Origin: CAWDNM01 sp964521195
GTDB lineage: Bacteria; Actinomycetota; Coriobacteriia; Anaerosomatales; JAAXUF01
Assembly: GCA_964521195.1 (NCBI GenBank)
Contig: CAZFRE010000001.1
Coordinates: 1-64,000 of the forward strand
Direction: 5' to 3'
DNA length: 64,000 bases
The notes under the pieces: model-generated
What the model saw: the letters and a program-made list of their open reading frames with translations, nothing else
What the model was told of the DNA's origin: nothing
Database searches by the model: none
Position numbers and translations under genes: made by a program
Shown: positions 8,234 through 16,454 of the stretch, in pieces
Numbering within the stretch: the stretch's first letter is position 1
Layout: every line of letters starts with the position of its first letter

Positions 8234-8821
8234 ATGGTCCATGACACCGCCGACAAGATCCTCGCCGCCGCCTCCGAGCTCATCGCCGAGCGCGGCTACG
8301 CGGCGACGACGACGCGCGCGATCGCAGAGCGTGCCGGCGTCAACGAGGTGACGCTCTTCCGGCGATTCGACAGCAAGCTCGGCATCGTCAGGGCGCTCGG
8401 CGCCCGGTGGGCGGAGTCGCAGGCCGGCCATGCGGTGGAGCACGTCGCGGACCCCGAGGACACGCGCGCGACGCTGCTGTCCCTGGCGCGCATGGAGGTC
8501 GCGGGCGCGCAGGCGAACGGCGGTGCCGCGATGCGGCTGGCGTTCGAGGCCCGTTCGGTGCCCGAGCTCGCCGAGCTGATGGGCGATGGCCCGCGGGCGA
8601 ATATGACGGGGCTCGCCGAGTACCTTGCCGAGCGCCAAGCTGCGGGCGACCTTCGCGCGGACGTCTCCGCGGCGGCGATGGCCGAGGCGTTCTTCAGCCT
8701 CACCTCGAGCCACGTGATGTACCGGATGATGCTCGGTGTCGACGGCCCGGGCTCCGGCGCGGCCTCCGATGTCGTCGAGGAACTGGTGGAGCTGTTCCTG
8801 AGGGGAGCTGAGAAGCGATGA
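8234..8821 (+). CDS. TetR-family transcriptional regulator
   Basis: N-terminal TetR helix-turn-helix (residues about 8-52, with TTTRAIAERAGVNEVTLFRRF as recognition region) and a helical ligand-binding C-terminal domain, 195 aa. ATG 8234 follows GGAGG with good spacing. The stop overlaps the flavodoxin gene start (ATGA), so the regulator and the flavodoxin are made from one transcript. The two CAAG/CTTG dyads directly upstream are the probable operators. The inducer is unknown. Confidence 0.88.
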   Translation: MVHDTADKILAAASELIAERGYAATTTRAIAERAGVNEVTLFRRFDSKLGIVRALGARWAESQAGHAVEHVADPEDTRATLLSLARMEVAGAQANGGAAMRLAFEARSVPELAELMGDGPRANMTGLAEYLAERQAAGDLRADVSAAAMAEAFFSLTSSHVMYRMMLGVDGPGSGAASDVVEELVELFLRGAEKR

Positions 8822-9324
8822 AGAAGGTCCTTGTGGTCTATGCGACGAAGTCCGGCTGCACGACCGGAATCGCCGAGCAGATCGGCCGCGCGCTCACTGA
8901 GCGGGGAGCCGACGTCGATGTGTTCTCGGTGGCCGAGGCACCCGCACCCGCCGGCTACGACGCGGTGATCGTCGGCAGCGGTATTCGCATGGGGCAGTGG
9001 CTTGAGGCCGCTCGTGACTGGGTGGGCGCCAGCGTGCAGGCGCTGTCAGCGATGCCCGTGGCCTTCTTCACGTGTTGCCTGACGCTTGCGCAGGAGCCGG
9101 CCAAGGCCGGGGAGGTTCGTGCCTACACCGACGCGCTCATCGAGTCCTGCGGGCTGACCCCAATCGACGTGGGTCTGTTCGCCGGCTGGAACGAGCCAAG
9201 GCGATTCGGGCTGCTCGAGCGCACCATCCTCAAGGCGATGAAGGCGCCGGTCGGTGACTTTCGGGACCTTGCCGCCGTCGCGGCGTGGACCGACGCCGTC
9301 GCGCCCGAACTCGGCATGGAATAG
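8818..9324 (+). CDS. Flavodoxin-domain protein (HemG/protoporphyrinogen oxidase-like family)
   Basis: 168 aa with an N-terminal FMN phosphate-binding loop (VVYATKSGCTTGIAEQIG) and the fold of the flavodoxin_5/HemG-like family. Characterised members are menaquinone-dependent protoporphyrinogen dehydrogenases, but many others are electron carriers of unknown partner. It is coupled to the upstream TetR gene by ATGA overlap, so expression is inducible. No haem genes are nearby, so a HemG function is not supported by context. Confidence 0.78.
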   Translation: MKKVLVVYATKSGCTTGIAEQIGRALTERGADVDVFSVAEAPAPAGYDAVIVGSGIRMGQWLEAARDWVGASVQALSAMPVAFFTCCLTLAQEPAKAGEVRAYTDALIESCGLTPIDVGLFAGWNEPRRFGLLERTILKAMKAPVGDFRDLAAVAAWTDAVAPELGME

Positions 9325-9330
9325 GGAGTG

Positions 9331-10248
9331 ATGCAGGTGAAGACGTTGGACCGGCTGGCACTGCTGTGCGTGACCATCGCGCTTCTGGCGGGACTTGCGG
9401 CGGCACTCGGCGTGACGCAACGGGGGACCGGGGCGACTGCGCGAGCGACGAGCATCCGAGGCGAGCACTACGAGTACGCGACGGACGGGATCTACGCGTT
9501 CAACCCGCAGCGCGTGGTGGCCGAGGGCGTGGGTTGGGACTGGGTGACCCTGTTGGTGGCCGCCCCGCTCCTGATCGCGTGCGCTCCCGGAGTCCGACGG
9601 GGGTCGCTGCGGGCTCGGCTGCTCGCGCTCGGTCTCCTCGGCTATCTGTTCTACCAGTACCTGATGTATGCGGTGTTCTGGGCTTTCGGCCCGCTTCTGC
9701 CGCTGTTCATCGCGCTGTATGCGCTCAGCCTCGTGGCGATCGTATGGACGGTGAGCACCATCGACGTGGCAGCACTGCCCGCGTGTGTCAGGCCGCGCTT
9801 CCCGCGCAAGGGGATGGCGGTGTTCAGCGGCGTGATGGCTGCGCTGCTCGTCGTGATGTGGGCGCAGCGGCTTGCGACGGCGTACCGTGGCGATCTCGCG
9901 GGTGCCGGCCTGCTCGGCATGCCGACGTTCACCGTGCAGGCGCTCGACCTGGGCATGCTCGTGCCGCTCGCCACGGCGACCGCGGTCTTGCTGTGGCGCT
10001 CCAACCCGTGGGGCTACCTGCTCGGCGTCGTGTTCGCCGTGAAGGGCGCGACGATGGCGGGCGCGATCTGCGCGATGCTGATCTCCGCGGCGATCGTCGA
10101 AGGGGCGCTCGAGGTGGTGCCGTTCGCGATCTTCGGGGCGGCGACCCTCGTCTCGGCCGGGCTCGCGTGGCGCATGCTCGCCAACATCGCCGAGCCGGAA
10201 GCGACGGCTAGCGCAGCGACAGCCCCCACTGCACGAGCCACAGCGTGA
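9331..10248 (+). CDS. Multi-pass membrane protein of unknown function
   Basis: About 305 aa with around eight predicted membrane segments. An N-terminal anchor is followed by a roughly 40-residue extracytoplasmic loop, then regularly spaced hydrophobic stretches to the C-terminus. GTG 9328, ATG 9331 and GTG 9337 are all in frame; AGGGAG at 9323-9328 best fits 9337. It follows the flavodoxin closely and may belong to that operon. Its tail overlaps the convergent azlD gene by 41 bp. I do not recognise the family. Confidence 0.7.
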   Translation: MQVKTLDRLALLCVTIALLAGLAAALGVTQRGTGATARATSIRGEHYEYATDGIYAFNPQRVVAEGVGWDWVTLLVAAPLLIACAPGVRRGSLRARLLALGLLGYLFYQYLMYAVFWAFGPLLPLFIALYALSLVAIVWTVSTIDVAALPACVRPRFPRKGMAVFSGVMAALLVVMWAQRLATAYRGDLAGAGLLGMPTFTVQALDLGMLVPLATATAVLLWRSNPWGYLLGVVFAVKGATMAGAICAMLISAAIVEGALEVVPFAIFGAATLVSAGLAWRMLANIAEPEATASAATAPTARATA

Positions 10249-10543
10249 CCATGCCCGCGACGAGCGTGGCGATGGTGTTCTTGGTGCGCAGCGCCACCAC
10301 GAGCGCGACCAACGCGCCGAGCGTTCGCGCGGGGACCGCCTCGTAGGCGCCGTTGTGCTTCAGGTACAGCGACCCGGGCACGACGAGCGCGGTGAGCGCC
10401 GCGACCGGGACGTAGCGCAGCAGCCGCTCGAGCCACGGCGGGTGCGGTACCCGTCCGTGCAGGATGATCGGGAAGCTCCGCATCGCCCACGTGCCCGCGC
10501 CGAGCAGGCCGATGAGCAACCAGAACTGCGCGGTAGCGCTCAT
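10208..10543 (-). CDS. azlD: AzlD-family branched-chain amino acid exporter subunit
   Basis: A 111-aa protein with three to four membrane helices, starting MSATAQFWLLIGLLGAGTW and carrying the RSFPIIL and P-W-L-R-L-L-R-Y-V-P patterns of AzlD. It pairs with AzlC to export branched-chain amino acids or analogues. ATGA overlap with azlC supports co-translation. Its 3' end overlaps the oppositely oriented membrane-protein gene by 41 bp. Confidence 0.85.
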   Translation of the reverse strand: MSATAQFWLLIGLLGAGTWAMRSFPIILHGRVPHPPWLERLLRYVPVAALTALVVPGSLYLKHNGAYEAVPARTLGALVALVVALRTKNTIATLVAGMVTLWLVQWGLSLR

Positions 10544-11211
10544 CGGGCCGCCCCCTCGGACGGCGCGACGGTGTCGCGCCACGCGCCGTACGCCATGCCG
10601 CCGAGCAGCGCGACGATGAGTCCCGACTGCATCGGGAGCAGGGGCACGAGCACGGCCGCCGCCAGTGCGGTCACCAACGCGACGCCGACCGCGGTCCTGT
10701 TCGCGAGCGATGGCGCGAGCATCGCGAGGAAGACGAGCGGCACCGCGAAGTCGAGTCCCCATGCTGTGGGGATGACGGGGCCGAGCAAAGCGCCGAGCAG
10801 CGTGGTGACCTGCCATGTGCCGGCGAGCGCCGCCCAGGCGCCGACATAGTACGGCACGACATCGATGTCGTCTCGGAAGCGACCTCGTGTCATGACCGAG
10901 GCGTAGTTCTGGTCGACGAGCATGTAGCCGAGGAACGGCCGCTGCCACTCCGGGGCGTCGGAGAGCAGTGGCGCGATCGACGTCGAGTAGATGAACATCC
11001 GCGAGTTCACGATCAGTGCGGTGAAGAGCGCGACCCACAACGGGGCACCGTCGCCGAACAGCGTGGTGGCGACGATCTGGGAAGCGCCCGCGAAGACTAT
11101 GACCGACATGCCGATCGACTCGGCCACGCCTTGCCCGATCTGGATGACCGCCGTTCCGGCGACCAGGCCGAAGGGGACGACCCCCACGAGGATGGGGAGC
11201 ATGTCCTTCAC
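10540..11211 (-). CDS. azlC: AzlC-family branched-chain amino acid permease subunit
   Basis: Membrane exporter subunit with the AzlC signature: GVKDMLPILVGVVPFGLVAG at the N-terminus, then FAGASQ and SRMFIYSTSIAP. The interval uses the first canonical in-frame start, GTG 11211, but that would cut the usual residues before GVKDM and it lacks a ribosome site. A strong AGGAGG (minus strand, 11304-11299) lies 6 nt before an in-frame ATC at 11292-11290, which would add 27 residues; this may be the true, non-canonical start (see findings). It overlaps azlD by ATGA. Confidence 0.82.
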   Translation of the reverse strand: MKDMLPILVGVVPFGLVAGTAVIQIGQGVAESIGMSVIVFAGASQIVATTLFGDGAPLWVALFTALIVNSRMFIYSTSIAPLLSDAPEWQRPFLGYMLVDQNYASVMTRGRFRDDIDVVPYYVGAWAALAGTWQVTTLLGALLGPVIPTAWGLDFAVPLVFLAMLAPSLANRTAVGVALVTALAAAVLVPLLPMQSGLIVALLGGMAYGAWRDTVAPSEGAAR

Positions 11212-11345
11212 GCCGGCGTTGAAGCTGTGGCGGGAGCGGGATCGCCTGTCGGCAGGTGCCGCCGAGTCCCGGGGGCTGTGGTTGTGCGGGATCGGGCACC
11301 TCCTCGGCTGGTATGGCGGCCGGCCGCTTCGTGATGTGTCTGCGG

Positions 11346-12074
11346 CTACTCCTCCACAGGCTGCGTCACGTGCAGGTAGAGCTGGTCGCCGTTTCCGGTA
11401 CGTATCGACAAAGGGTACACCGAGACGTGCATGCGTCCCGCGATCGTGTCGACCGTCTCGAGGTGGCCCTGTCCGGTGCGGACACACTCGTCGAGCGGGC
11501 AGCCGGGCGGGACAGCACCATCGGCGTGCATCTCTTCGTTGCAGTATATGTAGCGGTCGCACACGCCCGTCTCGGTGCAGTCGTAGAACGCGCCGTTCGC
11601 GATCAGCACCCGGTGCTGAGCGTCGACGATCATCGTCGGGTGCGGGAAGCCACGCAACACCGCCTCCACGCTCAGCACGTGCTCCGAACCCTCGATGTCA
11701 CCCGTGAGGTCGTCGAGCAGCCGCGCCAGATCCCACGGCTGGAATGGCTTCGAGATCACATGCGTGGGCCCGGGGAACGAGGTCGTCTCGGCGCCCTCCT
11801 CGGGCAGCACGAGGACTATGGGAAGGCTGCGGTGTGCGAACTGCCTCCGGATGAGGGTGATGAGCTCGACGCCGGACATATCGGGCATGGACAGGTCGAT
11901 GACGGCGCAGTCGTAGTCGTCTTCCTCGAGTAGGGCGAGCGCATCGGCGGCGTTTCCGGCTTCGACGGCGTAGTAGCGCCCGGTGCCTTCGAGCGCGAAC
12001 GACTCGATGCTCCTTGGGACGAACTCGTCATCGACGATGAGGACACGGTGGGTTGGCACGTGCGTGTCGAACAT
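11346..12074 (-). CDS. Response regulator: receiver domain plus Cys-rich PAS-like domain
   Basis: ATG 12074 follows GGAGGGGG. Residues about 8-125 form a CheY-like receiver: acidic VDDE near the N-terminus, phosphoacceptor Asp in VIDLSMPDMSG and Lys in ISKPF. After a linker, a PAS-like domain (about 138-225) contains MIVDAQHRVLIAN and a run of Cys residues (YDC, GVC, IYC, GCPLDEC) that could bind a metal or Fe-S cluster or act as a redox switch. There is no DNA-binding or enzymatic output domain, so it probably works through protein contacts. No histidine kinase is adjacent. Confidence 0.78.
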   Translation of the reverse strand: MFDTHVPTHRVLIVDDEFVPRSIESFALEGTGRYYAVEAGNAADALALLEEDDYDCAVIDLSMPDMSGVELITLIRRQFAHRSLPIVLVLPEEGAETTSFPGPTHVISKPFQPWDLARLLDDLTGDIEGSEHVLSVEAVLRGFPHPTMIVDAQHRVLIANGAFYDCTETGVCDRYIYCNEEMHADGAVPPGCPLDECVRTGQGHLETVDTIAGRMHVSVYPLSIRTGNGDQLYLHVTQPVEE

Positions 12075-12154
12075 TGAGCCCCCTCCATTTTGCGTGTGTG
12101 TTCGATCAGGCGCGAGAACTGGCATATCCTGCGAGATTCGTCACGTCTGCGATA

Positions 12155-12985
12155 TCACCTGCAGAGTGTGACGAGATGCACTTCGGGGCGCGCGAGGAAG
12201 CGAAGCGGCAGTGTGACCGCGCCCACGCCGTTGGAGACGATCACCGGCACGCCGTGCTCGGAGGTGAGCCCTTGCTGCAGGTAGCGTCGCCCGTAGCGGG
12301 TGGGCTTGCGCGGGTTCAGCCGGTAGACTCCCGCGACCTGGCCCCCGTGCGTGTGGCCTGCCAGCGCCAGCACCCAGCGCCCCGGCAGTGCAGGCAGAGC
12401 ATCGGCGAACGAGTCCGGGTTGTGCGCGACGAGCACGGCGATGTCGCCCGGCGCAAGGCCCTCGGCCGCCGCAGCAGCATCCGGCGTCCCGGTCCACTCG
12501 TCGGCCAGCCCCGTGATCGCGAGCGTCGCATCGCCGACGCTCAGGCGCACAGTCTCGTTCTCGAGCAGCCTGATGCCGGAATCCCGCAGCCTCGAGCGGG
12601 CGATGTCGCCGCCCTCCCAGTCGTCGTGGTTCCCAAGCACCGCGAACACGCCGTACTTCGCCGAGAACCGCGCCGCCGCCGGGTAGAACACGTCGGCACC
12701 GCCGTGCCGGCCTCCCACGTAGTCCCCGCCGAGCACCACGACGTCGGCCGAGAGGTCGTTCACCCGCTCGACCAGCTGCTCCATGCGCGCGGGCCCGTAC
12801 AACGGTCCCGCATGGATGTCGGCGAGGAAGGCGATCTTCGTGCCGTCGAGGTCTTCCGGCAGGTCGGGCACCCGGAGGGCTTCGCGGGACACGCCGAGCC
12901 CGCGGGCCTCTCGGATCGCCGCCACCACGAACAGGAACGACACGGCCGCCAGCATGCCGAGGACGGTGAGCGCGACACCCGACAT
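12155..12985 (-). CDS. Membrane-anchored calcineurin-like metallophosphoesterase (YaeI-type)
   Basis: 276 aa with an N-terminal helix (residues 4-24) and a metallophosphoesterase core. Metal-binding motifs are DIHAG (near residue 55), GGDYVGG, GNHDDW, AHNPD and GHTHGGQ in the expected order. This set places it with the YaeI/YkuE-like group, some of which act on UDP-diacylglucosamine or other membrane phosphoesters. It is a single-gene unit on the minus strand, with CAGGAGCCTGA just before ATG 12985. Confidence 0.85.
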   Translation of the reverse strand: MSGVALTVLGMLAAVSFLFVVAAIREARGLGVSREALRVPDLPEDLDGTKIAFLADIHAGPLYGPARMEQLVERVNDLSADVVVLGGDYVGGRHGGADVFYPAAARFSAKYGVFAVLGNHDDWEGGDIARSRLRDSGIRLLENETVRLSVGDATLAITGLADEWTGTPDAAAAAEGLAPGDIAVLVAHNPDSFADALPALPGRWVLALAGHTHGGQVAGVYRLNPRKPTRYGRRYLQQGLTSEHGVPVIVSNGVGAVTLPLRFLARPEVHLVTLCR

Positions 12986-13140
12986 TCAGGCTCCTTGGGG
13001 GTTGAAGCGGCTTCCTCCCGATGATACCCACGCCACAGCGCCGTCTTGTGCGCAAGAGCGGTCGGCGCCTGCGGTCGTCACGTGCCGTCGCGGGGAATAC
13101 TCATGAGTGAAGCGAGCGACGACGTTCTTGGGAGGCAACG

Positions 13141-13632
13141 ATGGTCCGCATACATGACGATGGCTCGCTCGAGGACGAGGAACTCGTTCGCGAGGGCGGT
13201 GTGTTCGTGTCGCGCAATGGCGGGCACGAAGCCGACTCGGCCGAGGCGAGAGCTGCCGACGACTACATCGAGGACCCGGGAACCGGAGACGGCGTCCCGG
13301 GCACCGTTGACGATCTGCCGTACGACTACGGCGTAGAGAACGCCGTGCCTGCCGACCAGTTGCTCGAGAGCTCCGGCCGAGGCCGGGGACTCGGCAGCAG
13401 CATCGGCTACACCGGTGCCGATGACGATCGCGAGCCACCCCCTCTCGGCGGACCGGAGGAGCGGGAGCTGTGGCGCAGGCAGCGCGCGCTCATCCAGGAG
13501 TCCGGGGACGAGGAGCTGCGCTACGCCGGGTTGCCTGACGACCTGGCGGCCAAGGTGGATGCGACCTCGGGCGAGGACGCGGGCGAGGTGTTGCCCGAAG
13601 CGCCGGAGGGCAAGAGCGCGACGGGACTCTGA
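13141..13632 (+). CDS. Acidic hypothetical protein
   Basis: A 163-aa soluble, strongly acidic and Gly-rich protein with no membrane segment, no Cys and no recognisable motif. GGAGGCAACG gives a good ribosome site for ATG 13141. Low complexity and frequent D/E-G-D turns suggest partial disorder. It stands alone between the metallophosphoesterase and the ACT protein. I do not recognise the family. Confidence 0.65.
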   Translation: MVRIHDDGSLEDEELVREGGVFVSRNGGHEADSAEARAADDYIEDPGTGDGVPGTVDDLPYDYGVENAVPADQLLESSGRGRGLGSSIGYTGADDDREPPPLGGPEERELWRRQRALIQESGDEELRYAGLPDDLAAKVDATSGEDAGEVLPEAPEGKSATGL

Positions 13633-13707
13633 GTGGCCCTCGCTTGAAACCCCGGCGAAACGTCCGCATGTGAGGATGGACTCCCTGCAACGGACGGGAG
13701 TCGCGCC

Positions 13708-14331
13708 ATGTCATCAATCGACCGGTCACACTCGACACGCCATCGAACGGTCACGGCGTCTGTGAGCCCAGGGCCCGCCTCCGGCATCTGGGCGATCACC
13801 TTCACGAGCCAAGCCGAGCCGGGCACGCTCGCCGCGCTCGCAGGCACACTCACTGCCGCGCGACTTGACATACTCTCGGCGGTGGTTCGCGTCACCTCGG
13901 TCGGGACGGTCGTGGACTCGTTCGAAGTGGCGCCGTTGGACGGGGCGGCGCTCGGCCCTGATGACGGGCATCGGCTAGCGCGGCTCGCAGCGTCGATACT
14001 CCACGGTGACTACGACGTGAGCGCGGACCTGTCTGAGTTGCGCCGCCGATACCCTCCTCGCACCAAGGTCGCACCGCGGGTCGAAACCCATACCGACAGC
14101 GTGCTGACCACCGGGATCAATGTTGTCTGCGCCGATCGACCGGGACTGCTCTACGACATCACGTCGACACTCACGCGGCACGGACTGCGTACCCGCTCGA
14201 TCGCGGTTCTCACGTTCGGCGACCGCGCGCACGACGCGTTCCGGGTCGTGGATGAAGCGAGTTCGCCGCCGACGGATCCGGCGCGGCTGAGCGCCGTCCG
14301 CGCGGACCTGTTGCGCGCGTGTGCCTGCTAG
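13708..14331 (+). CDS. Tandem ACT-domain protein resembling the GlnD C-terminus
   Basis: 207 aa. ACT domain 1 spans about residues 26-75 (ITFTSQAEPGTLAALAGTLTAA, then IVRVTS-like strands), and ACT domain 2 about 130-195 (VVCADRPGLLYDITSTLTRHG). The order and the phrase DRPGLLYDIT match the regulatory end of the PII uridylyltransferase GlnD, but the nucleotidyltransferase and HD domains are absent. It probably binds an amino acid such as glutamine as a stand-alone sensor, or is a remnant of a larger protein. ATG follows CGGACGGGAG. Confidence 0.75.
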   Translation: MSSIDRSHSTRHRTVTASVSPGPASGIWAITFTSQAEPGTLAALAGTLTAARLDILSAVVRVTSVGTVVDSFEVAPLDGAALGPDDGHRLARLAASILHGDYDVSADLSELRRRYPPRTKVAPRVETHTDSVLTTGINVVCADRPGLLYDITSTLTRHGLRTRSIAVLTFGDRAHDAFRVVDEASSPPTDPARLSAVRADLLRACAC

Positions 14332-14377
14332 GCGGAGACCTCGCCGGCGACGCCTGAAGGCGCCGAGCACGAAGGCG

Positions 14378-14647
14378 ATGATCGTCGCCCAGGGCATCCG
14401 GGCGTTGTTGCTTATCGGCCCCGCTGATGGCCTTGCGGAGATGTCTCGCGCCGGCGCCGAGACGACCGCGCAAGACGAGGCCACCTCGGTCGTGTGGGGC
14501 ATGCCGGCAGAAGCGGTGAAGCTCGGTGCCGTGACTCGGGTGCTCTCCGTGCACGATATCGCTGCCGCCATCGTGCGGTGGGCCGACGAGGGCTCGATTC
14601 GCTCCGTCAGCGGCGGCGACGCACCCCGTAGCGCAGGACGGTCTTGA
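14378..14647 (+). pseudogene. Degenerate C-terminal fragment of a CheB-type protein-glutamate methylesterase
   Basis: The frame reads through the last third of a CheB catalytic domain. GPADGLAEM corresponds to the family's GMGxDGxxGL, which keeps the Asp of the catalytic triad. AQDEATSVVWGMPAEAVKLGAV and VLSVHDIAAAIVRW follow. The Ser and His parts of the triad, the receiver domain and a credible start are missing, and no chemotaxis genes are nearby. It overlaps the tail of the minus-strand GyrI-like gene. Best read as a decayed remnant left by a lost chemotaxis locus or an incomplete transfer. Confidence 0.7.
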
Positions 14648-15218
14648 GCTTCTCCGCATCTGCGCGGTTGGGGTCGCCGAGGTAGATCTCGTGATGGTCG
14701 CCGGTCACCTCGTAGCCGTTGGCCTCGGCGAAGGTGAAGAGGCGTTCGACGGTGGGCGTCTCGTCGGCATACGGACCGACGTGGAGGATCTGCACGCTGC
14801 GTCCCTCCGAGAAGGTCTGAAGCCTGATGTCGGCCAGCCGCGGCAGGCCCTTCTTCGCGATCACCTTCTCGCGGGTGGCTTCGATGAGCTCGCCGGTCAC
14901 TTCGTCTGGGACTCCGATCATGAGGCGCCACGCGAGCGCCGTGCGGTCGAGCGGGTCGAACCCGCCATCCGTCTCGTCCCAGTACAGGCCCTCGAGCGGG
15001 GACACCTTGTACGCGAACCCGAGCGCCTTCTTCGCCGCGAACTTCACCGGGTAGGCGAGCCCGTAGAGCGCAGCGACCGCATCCCGGAACGAGGGCCCGC
15101 CGATGTCGCCCACTCCGTCGAGCTGCAGGAAACGCAGGGGCGGGACGTCCACAAGTACTGGCGCCTGTGCGCTGGGCTTGTAGAGTGCGGCGAGCTCTCG
15201 GGCGTCGAGCGACGTCAC
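14607..15218 (-). CDS. GyrI-like small-molecule-binding domain protein
   Basis: 203 aa, starting at GTG 15218, which overlaps the upstream gene's stop by 4 bp (GTGA). It has the GyrI-like pattern: PPLRFLQLDGVGDIGG as first strand-turn, then YPVKFAAKK and a second half-domain with ILHVGPYADETPTVERLF near residue 150. This longer form is common beside uncharacterised enzymes. It is co-translated with the toroid-fold protein and may carry or sense that protein's ligand. No DNA-binding domain. Confidence 0.78.
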   Translation of the reverse strand: MTSLDARELAALYKPSAQAPVLVDVPPLRFLQLDGVGDIGGPSFRDAVAALYGLAYPVKFAAKKALGFAYKVSPLEGLYWDETDGGFDPLDRTALAWRLMIGVPDEVTGELIEATREKVIAKKGLPRLADIRLQTFSEGRSVQILHVGPYADETPTVERLFTFAEANGYEVTGDHHEIYLGDPNRADAEKLKTVLRYGVRRRR

Positions 15219-16312
15219 GCCGGGGCGCTCCTCTCGGCGTTCGCGCCGTCGGCCCACGCAAGCACCTGGAGCGCGCGCAGCGTCAGCCACTTGCTCGGCT
15301 GGCCCTTGGTCTCGATGTCGGCGTACATCTTGCCGTTGAACGTGTTGCGAAGCTTCCAGCGCATCTGCGCGTCGGCCGCCGAGCGTACGACGTCGATCGC
15401 ATCCGCGTACTCGGGCCGAGGAGGCTCGCCGATGCGCGAAAGCGCCCAGAGCGCCTCGAGGATGTCGGAGTTGTATGAGAGCGGGTATCCGAACCGCAGC
15501 CAGCCGGGCTTCTCCTTGTAGTGAAGCTCGGGGTGCTCGCCAAGGAAACGCTCGCGCATCCCAGGCCGCTCGGATGACGGCGCGGACCACACCATATCGA
15601 AGAAGTCCTTCGACTCGGCCGGCAGGGAGCGGAACACCTCCTTCTCGCGAAGCTTCGTCACGCACTCGCCGAGAAGGTCCTCGGCGCCTTCCGGCCACAG
15701 TTCGCGCGGTACCTCGGCCAAGAAGAGAAGCTCCTTGGGCGCAAGCATGTGGCAGTAGCCGTTGAGCTGGTAGAGCGCTCCGTCTCGGCAGTCGAGCACG
15801 CCAAGCTCGCCGTAGAGCGTCACCACATGCTGCAGCGCAGCGAGCACTCGTTCGTCGCGCGCCCATCCCATCCGTGCGAGCGCGCGTCCCACGTTGGAGG
15901 TCAGGCAGGGGATCGAGCCTGCCGCCCGGGCGTTGCTCGCGCTCCATGAGCCGTCCGGTAGCTGCCGCGTGAACGCGTACTCAGCTGCGGCTTGCACCCG
16001 AGGATCGGAGCCGTCGGCCCACAGCTCGCCGAGCAGGTGCACCTGCCACAACGATCCCACGTACTTGCGATAATCCTGCGACGGTGCCATCCACGAGCCG
16101 TCGTCGTGCTCGCCCGCCAGTATCGCCGCCACCGGCGGATACTCGTTGCGGCGTGCCCACAACGCAGCGGCCGCATCGTCGTCCGCTTCGCCGAGCAGTT
16201 CGCGGCGGGTCAGCACCGCAACCGCCGGGTTGTCCGGCTCGAGCAGCCAGTCGATCGTCTTCTGGGGAACGTCGGTCGCTACCGCCGGTCGGGCGCTGCT
16301 CTTCGCAGGCAT
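15215..16312 (-). CDS. Alpha/alpha-toroid (terpenoid cyclase-like) repeat protein
   Basis: 365 aa, soluble. ATG 16312 is preferred over 16339 because AGGAGG lies 8 nt before it. Repeated Trp/Leu-rich helical units, each with a 'DGSW'-type turn (HDDGSWMAP and LPDGSWSAS), resemble the QW-like repeats of the squalene cyclase/prenyltransferase toroid fold. The acidic DXDD motif of true cyclases is not seen, so enzymatic cyclisation is not supported. A conserved CRDGALYQLNGYC stretch near residue 190 and a Trp-rich C-terminus (QPSKWLTLRALQVLAW) are notable. Operon with the GyrI-like protein. Confidence 0.6.
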   Translation of the reverse strand: MPAKSSARPAVATDVPQKTIDWLLEPDNPAVAVLTRRELLGEADDDAAAALWARRNEYPPVAAILAGEHDDGSWMAPSQDYRKYVGSLWQVHLLGELWADGSDPRVQAAAEYAFTRQLPDGSWSASNARAAGSIPCLTSNVGRALARMGWARDERVLAALQHVVTLYGELGVLDCRDGALYQLNGYCHMLAPKELLFLAEVPRELWPEGAEDLLGECVTKLREKEVFRSLPAESKDFFDMVWSAPSSERPGMRERFLGEHPELHYKEKPGWLRFGYPLSYNSDILEALWALSRIGEPPRPEYADAIDVVRSAADAQMRWKLRNTFNGKMYADIETKGQPSKWLTLRALQVLAWADGANAERSAPA

Positions 16313-16454
16313 GCTGCGGCCTCCTCTCCTCGTCGCCATTCGTACATACCCGCGTCTGTGCCGTCGTCGCGGTGTCGGAACGTGGCAGCATCGCGTAGCA
16401 TGTCTGCGAAGCGCAGTTCGCGCCGGCCCACACTCTCAGGAAGGTCGATCAGTC

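Noticed and set aside
10540..11299. azlC starting at GTG 11299 followed by a frameshift
   Set aside because: GTG 11299 overlaps the AGGAGG itself and its frame has no AzlC similarity; an ATC start or a shorter GTG start explains the data without a frameshift.
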